Shown piece by piece: positions 13,971 to 19,530 of a stretch of 19,530 bases of DNA. Each line of letters starts with the position of its first letter. The stretch's first letter is position 1. This stretch comes from JAGQTE01 sp964648005. GTDB lineage: Bacteria > Actinomycetota > Acidimicrobiia > Acidimicrobiales > Acidimicrobilacustridaceae. The notes under the pieces are model-generated. The model was not told the origin of the DNA. It was given only the letters and a program-made list of their open reading frames with translations, and did not search any database. The stretch lies in contig CAZYKR010000053.1 in assembly GCA_964648005.1 (NCBI GenBank), forward strand, positions 1 through 19,530. The letters run 5' to 3'. Both the position numbers and the translations under genes were made by a program.

Positions 13971-16276
13971 CCGCCGTGCACACCGCACCCGACCGCGCCG
14001 GCCTCCGTCGGGAGCGCCGCATCGCCGATCTCACGGTGTGGTTGCTGGCCGCAGCGTCGGCCCTCGCTGCGGCGCTGGGCGCCAGCACCGTCCTCACCGG
14101 TTGGCCGATCCTCGATGCGATCTACCGCGCCGGGTACGGGGCCGCCGTGGCGATCGTCGCGGCGTCGGCGCGGCGCGGCACGTGGGTCGTGCTCGCCGGA
14201 GCCGCCCTGCTCGTCTCCGTCGGGCAACCCGCGGCCTTCGTCGTCGGGGTGGCCACGCTGGCGCTGGCCGTCGGGGCCAACTGGTTCCGACGGCGGCACC
14301 GTCGCATGGGCGCACTCATCGGGGCGGTCAGCGCCCAACTCCTCCTCCACGGCGGCGACCTGGGGCTGCACGGCCTGACGGCCGTCGTGGCGCTGGCGGC
14401 GCCGGTGCCGTGCGCCGTGTCTGCGTGGCGACTGCTCCCGCCCTCGACGCGGAGCCGTGCTCGCAAGATCGGGTCCTGGGCCGCCCTCGGCCTGCTCGTG
14501 GTGGTCGGCGGCGGCTTGGTGGCGTTGACCCAGGCGCTCCCCGAGGCCCGTCGAGGCGCCGAACGGGTCCGCGCCGGGGTCACCTCGCTCAACCAGGGCG
14601 ACGTCGAGGAGGCCGAGCGCGAGCTCGACCGGGCGACCGCGGCGTTCGCACGCAGCCGCGACGCCGTGACGTCGGTGCTCACGATCCCGGCGCGCGTCCT
14701 GCCGTTGGCCAATCCCCACCTCGACGCCATCGAGCAGGTGGCGACGGCAGGGGCGGACCTGACGGCGACCGCCGCCGACGCCGCCCGTGACACCGACTAC
14801 GGAGCGCTCGCCGTCACCGACGGCCGGATCGACCTCGACCGTTTCGACGAGCTGCGTCCGGCCCTCGAGCAGGTGCAGTCTGCGCTGACCGATGCCGACG
14901 CCAACCTCGCCGAGATCGACGTGACCTCGCTCGTCGTGCCCGCCGCCGACGCCGTCACCGAGCTGCGGACCAAGATCGCCGACACCATCCCGACGGTGGG
15001 CCACGCCATCCGCGGCACCGAGCTGGCTCCCGGGATGCTCGGCGCCGACGGACGACGGCGGTGGATCATCGGATTCACCTCGCCGGCCGAGGCGCGCGGC
15101 CTCGGCGGCTTCCTCGGCTACTACTCGGTCATCGAGGCCGTCGACGGTGAGGTCGACATCGTGGCGTCCGGACGGGTGCCCGACCTCAACCGCGCCGACG
15201 GCGAGCCCGACCGCACCCTTGTCGGCCCCGACGACTACCTGCTGCGCTACGGCCGTCTGCACCCCGAGGACCAATTGCAGGACGTGACCCTGTCACCGGA
15301 CTTCCCCAGCGTGGCCACCGTGTTCGAGTCGCAGTACGAGCAGTCGACCGGCGAGACGGCCGACGGCATGATCGTCCTCGATCCGTACGCGCTCGCCGAA
15401 TTGCTGCGCATCACCGGTCCGGTGACGGTCGACGGTGTGCAGCTCGACGAGTCCAACGCCGCGGAGTTCCTGCTGCGCACCCAGTACGCCGCCTACGACG
15501 ACCGCGAGGTGCGCGGGGACGTCCTCGACGAGGTGGCGCGCACGGCGTTCGATCGCCTGCTGACCAACCGGCTCAACGACCCGGCGCGCCTGGTGCGCCT
15601 GATGGCGCCGATGGCGGCGCAACGTCGCGTGATGGCGCATTCGACCGATCCGGCCGAACAGGCCTTCTTCGAGTCGATCGGACTGTCCGGCACGTTCCCG
15701 CCGGCGACGTCCGGGCTGGATCTGCTCGCCGTAACCAACCAGAACGCCGGCAACAACAAGATCGACGCCTACCTACGCCGCGAGATCCGCTACGAGCCGC
15801 AGATCGACCCGGCGACGGGCACCGTCACGGCCACCGTCCGGGTCACCCTCTACAACGACGCCCCGGTCGACACCCTCCCCGACTACGTGATCTTCAACCG
15901 CGAGGACTCGGGCCAGCCCTTCGGCGTCAACTGGACGTGGCTCTCCGTGCACACGCCCCTGGTGCTCGACACGGTCACGGTCGGTGGCACGCCGATGCCC
16001 GCAGAACCGCAGCGCGAGTTCGGGTGGAACGTCTACGCGCTCAACGTGGCCGTGCCACCCGGACCTCAGGGCACCGAGATCACCTTCTCCCTGCGCGGCG
16101 GCCTCGATCTCGACGGCGCCTACCGCTTCCGGTACCAGACCCAACCGCTGGTGCACCCCGACGTCCTGACCGTCGTGCCGACCGTCCCCACCGAGTGGGC
16201 GCCGCTCGAGCCCGCGATCGTCGACGCGACGACCGTCGAGCCGCTCGACGTGCGCTGGGAGCTCGTTCCGCGCTGA
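13967..16276 (+). CDS. DUF4012 large membrane-anchored protein, function unknown
   Basis: A 769-residue protein. The first ~190 residues hold about six or seven hydrophobic segments, ending with GLLVVVGGGLVALTQALP. The rest is a large, probably extracellular part. Helical, acidic sequence follows at about 200-345 (SLNQGDVEEAERELDRATAAF onward), then the DUF4012 core starting RWIIGFTSPAEARGLGGFLGYY near residue 365. Beta-rich sequence fills the C-terminus. DUF4012 proteins are found beside polysaccharide genes in Gram-positive bacteria, but their role is not established. Many have only one N-terminal helix, so the polytopic front end here is unusual as far as I recall. As the last gene of the operon (GTGA overlap) it could act in export, attachment or modification of the finished polymer. 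Confidence 0.85.
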   Translation: MTAVHTAPDRAGLRRERRIADLTVWLLAAASALAAALGASTVLTGWPILDAIYRAGYGAAVAIVAASARRGTWVVLAGAALLVSVGQPAAFVVGVATLALAVGANWFRRRHRRMGALIGAVSAQLLLHGGDLGLHGLTAVVALAAPVPCAVSAWRLLPPSTRSRARKIGSWAALGLLVVVGGGLVALTQALPEARRGAERVRAGVTSLNQGDVEEAERELDRATAAFARSRDAVTSVLTIPARVLPLANPHLDAIEQVATAGADLTATAADAARDTDYGALAVTDGRIDLDRFDELRPALEQVQSALTDADANLAEIDVTSLVVPAADAVTELRTKIADTIPTVGHAIRGTELAPGMLGADGRRRWIIGFTSPAEARGLGGFLGYYSVIEAVDGEVDIVASGRVPDLNRADGEPDRTLVGPDDYLLRYGRLHPEDQLQDVTLSPDFPSVATVFESQYEQSTGETADGMIVLDPYALAELLRITGPVTVDGVQLDESNAAEFLLRTQYAAYDDREVRGDVLDEVARTAFDRLLTNRLNDPARLVRLMAPMAAQRRVMAHSTDPAEQAFFESIGLSGTFPPATSGLDLLAVTNQNAGNNKIDAYLRREIRYEPQIDPATGTVTATVRVTLYNDAPVDTLPDYVIFNREDSGQPFGVNWTWLSVHTPLVLDTVTVGGTPMPAEPQREFGWNVYALNVAVPPGPQGTEITFSLRGGLDLDGAYRFRYQTQPLVHPDVLTVVPTVPTEWAPLEPAIVDATTVEPLDVRWELVPR

Positions 16277-16329
16277 CCCGAATCTTGCTCGCGACGCGAA
16301 GGGTGTGGAGTTCGCGCCAGGCGCGCGGC

Positions 16330-16335
16330 TACTGT
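16330..16335 (+). promoter_or_regulatory. Possible -10 element upstream of the LPxTG protein gene
   Basis: TACTGT (TAnnnT) lies 42 bases before the ATG at 16378, in the 101-base gap after the DUF4012 gene. The gap and the gene's own Shine-Dalgarno suggest a separate transcript. No clear -35 is seen. Confidence 0.3.
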
Positions 16336-16377
16336 TGTCGGATCGACGAGCACCGAGCACACCGAAGGACCCGTCCC

Positions 16378-16848
16378 ATGCGCACCAGCCGTCTCCTCAT
16401 CGCCCTCGCCGCGCTCTTCGCCGGCGTCTTCGCGCTGGCAGCTCCGGCGAGCGCCCAGTATGACCCGGCAGTGCTCAGCGTCAGCCCCGCCAATGTGGCG
16501 CCCGGTGGCGACGTCACCGTGAGCGGCTCCGGCTGCGCCTCGGGCGACGCGGTCACCATCGCCGTCGCCGGTGCCTCGACGACGACCACCGCCGGCGCCG
16601 GTGGTGCGTTCTCGGCCACGGTCAAGGCCCCGTCGACGGCCGGCACCTACACCGTCACCGCCACCTGTGGTGTCGAGGTCCTCTCGGCCACCCTGACGGT
16701 GGGCGCGGCCACGACCGGCTCGGGCGCCCTGCCCGTGACGGGCTCCTCGTCGACCGGGCCGCTCGCTGCCGGCGCCATCGTGCTCGTCGCCGCCGGCGCC
16801 GCCCTCGTCGCCGTCAGCCGCCGTCGCTCCTCGACCACGGTCTCCTGA
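16378..16848 (+). CDS. Small LPxTG wall-anchored protein with one Ig-like domain
   Basis: A 156-residue secreted protein. Residues 1-26 form a signal peptide with cleavage likely after APASA. Residues about 30-110 form one Ig-like beta-sandwich repeat (VLSVSPANVAPGGDVTVSGSGC... GTYTVTATC), with two cysteines, C53 and C97, that could pair. A short linker leads to the sortase signal LPVTG (118-122), a hydrophobic helix (about 127-147) and the basic tail SRRRSS. AAGGA lies eight bases before the ATG. The protein should be linked to the cell wall by a sortase, which is not in this window. Its ligand or role is unknown. The Thr/Ser-rich linker could carry O-glycans. It follows the polysaccharide operon but probably has its own promoter. 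Confidence 0.88.
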   Translation: MRTSRLLIALAALFAGVFALAAPASAQYDPAVLSVSPANVAPGGDVTVSGSGCASGDAVTIAVAGASTTTTAGAGGAFSATVKAPSTAGTYTVTATCGVEVLSATLTVGAATTGSGALPVTGSSSTGPLAAGAIVLVAAGAALVAVSRRRSSTTVS

Positions 16849-16849
16849 C

Positions 16850-16874
16850 CTGCTGCACCCAACGGGTGCTGCTG
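16850..16874 (+). terminator. Possible terminator hairpin after the LPxTG gene
   Basis: GCACCC (16855-16860) and GGGTGC (16864-16869) pair around an AAC loop, with more broken pairing outward (GC with GC, then C with G). It starts two bases after the stop. No T-run follows, so termination strength is doubtful. Confidence 0.4.
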
Positions 16875-16911
16875 ACGTAACGCCGATGCCCTGACGCGGG
16901 TCGCAGGTGCG

Positions 16912-18258
16912 ATGCCTGCCCCTGTCGATCTCCGCGCCCGTGCTGGACGGACGCTGCGCACCGGTACCGCCGAGCTCGCCGGTCGCCGCGTCGTCCACGC
17001 CCAGTTCGACCTGTCGACCCGCCAGGGTGCCCTCAGCCCGGCCGACGGGGTCAAGCTCGCCGCGGCGATCGACGTCGCACTGGATCTGCGCCTGCCGTTC
17101 GTGGCCACGGTCGCCTCCTCCGGTGCTGACCTCCACGGTGGCGTCGAGTCTCTGCATGCGTGGGGGCTGAGCGCACGCGCCATGGCCCGTGCCTCGGGCA
17201 GCATCCCGCTGCTCGTCGCACTCGATGGGCCTGCCGTGTCGGGCCCCGCCCTCCTCCTCGGCCTCGCCGACCACGTCGTCATGACGCCCGAGGCGTACGC
17301 CTTCGTGTCCGGACCGCGCATGGTCCGCCAGTTCACGGGGATGCCGGTCACCGCCAAGGTCCTCGGTGGTGCCGGCGCGCACGAGCGCGCCAGCGGCGTG
17401 GCGGCTGCGGTGGCGGCCGACCTCGACGAGGCGATGGTGGCGCTGGGTGAGCTGCTCGGCTACCTGCCCGACCACTGCGATGCCCTCCCGGCGCGCCTCG
17501 CCACCGACGACCCGGCGGCACGCCCCACGCCCGAGGCCGGTGCGCTCCTGCCGACCTCGCCGACCGGCTCCTACGACGTGCGCGACGTGATCCGGTGCAT
17601 CGCCGACGATGCGGCGTTCACCGAGCTGCGCGCCGGGTGGGCCCCCAACCTGGTCACCGGCTTCGCGACGATCGAGGGTCGGCCGATCGGCGTCGTCGCC
17701 AACCAGCCGTGCCAGATCGCCGGCACCCTCGACATCCCGTCGTCGCAGAAGGGTGCCCGGTTCGTGGGGTTCTGCGACGCGTTCAACCTCGGCCTGCTGA
17801 CCCTCGTCGACACCCCCGGCTTCTACCCCGGCAAGGACCTCGAGTGGCGCGGCATGATCCGACACGGCGCGCAGCTCGCCTTCGCCTACGCCCGGGCGAC
17901 GGTGCCCCGGGTCAACCTGACGATGCGCAAGTCCTACGGCGGGGCCTACATCGTGATGGACTCCCGCACGATGGGCAACGACGTGGCGCTGGCGTGGCCG
18001 TCGGCCGAGATCGCCGTCATGGGCGCCAAGGGCGCCGTCGAGATCCTGCACCGCGGCGCCTCGCCGCAGGAGCGCGCGGCCCTCGAGTCCGAGTACGACG
18101 AACGCCTGCTCAACCCCTGGGTGGCAGCGGCCCGCGGGCTGATCGACGCCGTCATCGATCCCGCCGACACCCGGCGCGCCGTCGCCGAAGCCTTTGCCAC
18201 CCTCGACAGCAAGGCGGAGCTGCTCGGGACCCGGGCCCACGACAACATGCCGCTGTGA
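16912..18258 (+). CDS. Carboxyltransferase-domain protein (acyl-CoA carboxylase beta-like)
   Basis: A 448-residue protein of the crotonase-fold carboxyltransferase superfamily, which moves a carboxyl group from biotin to an acyl-CoA or removes it. The N-terminal half keeps the family layout: acyl-CoA region VVMTPEAYAFVSGPRMVRQFTG, LGGAGAHERASGVA and the LLGYLPDH end. The C-terminal half is better conserved: IADDAAFTELRAGWAPNLVTGFATIEGRPIGVVANQP, KGARFVGFCDAFNLGLLTLVDTPGFYPG, then YGGAYIVMDSR and the NPWVAAARGLIDAVIDPADTR tail. It is about 70-80 residues shorter than typical PccB/AccD5 proteins; the usual N-terminal segment is missing and the first oxyanion block reads GPAVSG rather than GPCAGG. 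No biotin carboxylase or carrier gene is nearby. The substrate is unknown. ATG 16912 is the first start that keeps the fold. Confidence 0.82.
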   Translation: MPAPVDLRARAGRTLRTGTAELAGRRVVHAQFDLSTRQGALSPADGVKLAAAIDVALDLRLPFVATVASSGADLHGGVESLHAWGLSARAMARASGSIPLLVALDGPAVSGPALLLGLADHVVMTPEAYAFVSGPRMVRQFTGMPVTAKVLGGAGAHERASGVAAAVAADLDEAMVALGELLGYLPDHCDALPARLATDDPAARPTPEAGALLPTSPTGSYDVRDVIRCIADDAAFTELRAGWAPNLVTGFATIEGRPIGVVANQPCQIAGTLDIPSSQKGARFVGFCDAFNLGLLTLVDTPGFYPGKDLEWRGMIRHGAQLAFAYARATVPRVNLTMRKSYGGAYIVMDSRTMGNDVALAWPSAEIAVMGAKGAVEILHRGASPQERAALESEYDERLLNPWVAAARGLIDAVIDPADTRRAVAEAFATLDSKAELLGTRAHDNMPL

Positions 18259-18298
18259 CACGCCGAGCCCGTCGGTCTGCAGGCAACGGCGGAACCGG

Positions 18299-18304
18299 TA
18301 GATT
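18299..18304 (+). promoter_or_regulatory. Possible -10 element of citrate synthase gene
   Basis: TAGATT (TAnnnT) lies in the 167-base gap before citrate synthase, about 120 bases upstream of its GTG. This would give a leader of about 115 bases with no obvious riboswitch fold. No -35 consensus is visible. Confidence 0.25.
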
Positions 18305-18425
18305 GGACGGCTGACAACTCCAACGCCGACTGCGGCTGCCCCGCGCGACGGAGGTCAACGGCGATCTCGACGGCGACATCGGCTGGGCGCCGGCCCACCT
18401 CGACCATCGTTCCCCAGGAGCACAC

Positions 18426-19530
18426 GTGCCCGAGAGCATCACCATCACCGACAACCGCACGGGCGAGTCGTTCGAGATCCCCATCGTCAACGGCGGCGTG
18501 AGCGCTGACGAGTGGCGCAAGGGACTCCCCGGGCTCTGGTTCTTCGATCCCGCCTTCTCCGCGGTGGCCGGCGCCGAGAGCTCGATCACCTACCTCGATG
18601 GCGATGCCGGCATCCTGCGTTACCGCGGCTATCCGATCGAGCAGCTCGCCGAGGACTCCACCTACCTCGAGGTGGCCTACCTGCTCATCCACGGAGAGCT
18701 CCCCACCGAGGCGCAGTTCGCCGAGTGGTCGCACGAGATCACGTACCACACGTTCATCCACGAGAACATGCGCAAGCGCTTCATGGAGAGCTTCCACCAC
18801 GATGCCCACCCCATGGGCATCCTCGTGTCGACGATCTCGGCGCTGAGCACCTTCTACCCCGACGCCAAGCAGATCTTCGATCCGGTGTCGCGCAACAAGC
18901 AGATCATCCGGCTGATCGCCAAGATGCCGACGATCGCCGCCGGCGCACACCGCCACAGCGTCGGCATGCCCTTCGTCTATCCCGACAACAGCCTCGACTT
19001 CTGCTCGAACTTCCTGTCGATGATGTGGAAGGTCGCCGAGCCCCGCTACGAAGCCGACCCCGCCCTGAGCCGGGCGCTCGAGGTGCTGTTCATCCTGCAC
19101 GCCGACCACGAGCTGAACTGCTCGGCGACGGCGATGCGGGTCGTCGGCAGCGCCCACGCCGACCCCTACACGGCCTCGGCCGCCGCCACGGCCGCCCTGT
19201 ACGGCCCCCGCCACGGCGGCGCCAACGAGGCGGTCATCCGCATGCTCACCTCCATCGGCTCGATCGACAACGTCGAGCCGTTCCTCGCCAAGGTCAAGGC
19301 GGGCGAGACGAAGCTCCAGGGCTTCGGACACCGGGTGTACAAGAACTACGACCCGAGAGCGAAGATCATCAAGCGCACGGCCTACGAGGTCTTCGAGGTC
19401 ACCGGCAAGAACCCGCTGCTCGACATCGCGCTGAAGCTCGAAGAGGTGGCGCTCGCCGACGACTACTTCATCAGTCGCAAGCTCTACCCCAACGTCGACT
19501 TCTACTCGGGGCTGATCTACCAGGCGATGG
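18426..19530 (+). CDS. gltA: Citrate synthase (3' end outside window)
   Basis: The first 368 residues of a type II (GltA) citrate synthase, which condenses acetyl-CoA and oxaloacetate at the entry of the TCA cycle. The N-terminal beta domain (ITITDNRTGESFEIPIVNGG) is present, as in GltA and unlike the shorter Gram-positive-type enzymes. It is followed by YLDGDAGILRYRGYPIEQLA and FHHDAHPMGIL. The catalytic trio is intact: H263 in GPRHGGANEA, H302 in GFGHRVY and D358 in PNVDFYSG. HADHELNCSATAMR (H225, H228) is also conserved. The start is GTG at 18426, with AGGAG five bases upstream; no ATG fits. About 60 residues are missing at the window edge. Aconitase lies 18 kb away at the other edge. Confidence 0.95.
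   Translation, partial: MPESITITDNRTGESFEIPIVNGGVSADEWRKGLPGLWFFDPAFSAVAGAESSITYLDGDAGILRYRGYPIEQLAEDSTYLEVAYLLIHGELPTEAQFAEWSHEITYHTFIHENMRKRFMESFHHDAHPMGILVSTISALSTFYPDAKQIFDPVSRNKQIIRLIAKMPTIAAGAHRHSVGMPFVYPDNSLDFCSNFLSMMWKVAEPRYEADPALSRALEVLFILHADHELNCSATAMRVVGSAHADPYTASAAATAALYGPRHGGANEAVIRMLTSIGSIDNVEPFLAKVKAGETKLQGFGHRVYKNYDPRAKIIKRTAYEVFEVTGKNPLLDIALKLEEVALADDYFISRKLYPNVDFYSGLIYQAM

Noticed and set aside
13544..15274. 576-codon minus-strand open frame opposite the DUF4012 gene
   Set aside because: Composition-driven shadow with no domain, opposite a clear coding frame.
16120..18261. 713-codon minus-strand open frame over the LPxTG and carboxyltransferase genes
   Set aside because: Low-complexity Arg/Gly/His-rich translation with no motif; it mirrors two well-supported plus-strand genes.
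1..19530. CRISPR, prophage, transposon or defence genes
   Set aside because: No repeat-spacer pattern, terminal inverted repeats, transposase, integrase or defence domains were seen.

Overview
The window is high-GC DNA, almost fully coding, with frequent GTG and TTG starts. It carries an LPxTG-type wall protein, a HAD/PlsC fusion acyltransferase of the kind common in Actinobacteria, and a one-piece Wzz/tyrosine-kinase protein. Together these point to an actinobacterium. The DUF4012 protein and overall style would fit Acidimicrobiia, but that is inference; no rRNA or marker gene is present to prove it. A run of 10 Ns at 11347-11356 shows it is a scaffolded draft assembly. I found no tRNA, rRNA, IS element, CRISPR array or phage gene.

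Layout. Left edge (1-3063): the 3' end of aconitase on the + strand meets, tail to tail, a HAD-phosphatase/acyltransferase fusion on the - strand. That gene is divergent from a LysR-family regulator; the 217-bp region between them holds a perfect 12-bp inverted repeat next to a possible leaderless promoter. Centre (3161-16276): a surface-polysaccharide locus. It begins with a Wzz/BY-kinase chain-length protein, then a convergent priming sugar-phosphate transferase read leftward. A tight rightward operon of eight genes follows: lipoprotein sulfatase, GT4 glycosyltransferase, sulfotransferase, second GT4, Wzy-like polymerase, Wzx-like flippase, second sulfotransferase, and a large DUF4012 membrane protein. 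Six of the seven junctions are 4-base ATGA or GTGA overlaps; the seventh is a 3-base gap. Right edge (16378-19530): a small LPxTG Ig-like surface protein, a short carboxyltransferase-domain protein, and citrate synthase running off the end.

Working model. The priming transferase puts the first sugar-phosphate on a polyprenyl carrier, the two GT4 enzymes extend it, Wzx flips it, Wzy polymerises it, and the Wzz/kinase sets chain length. Two PAPS-dependent sulfotransferases would add sulfate esters and an exported sulfatase could trim them. The most interesting reading is therefore a sulfated cell-surface glycan pathway in an actinobacterium, with DUF4012 as an uncharacterised late-acting component. 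The flanking genes are central metabolism (aconitase, citrate synthase, acyl-CoA carboxyltransferase-like) and do not obviously belong to this pathway.
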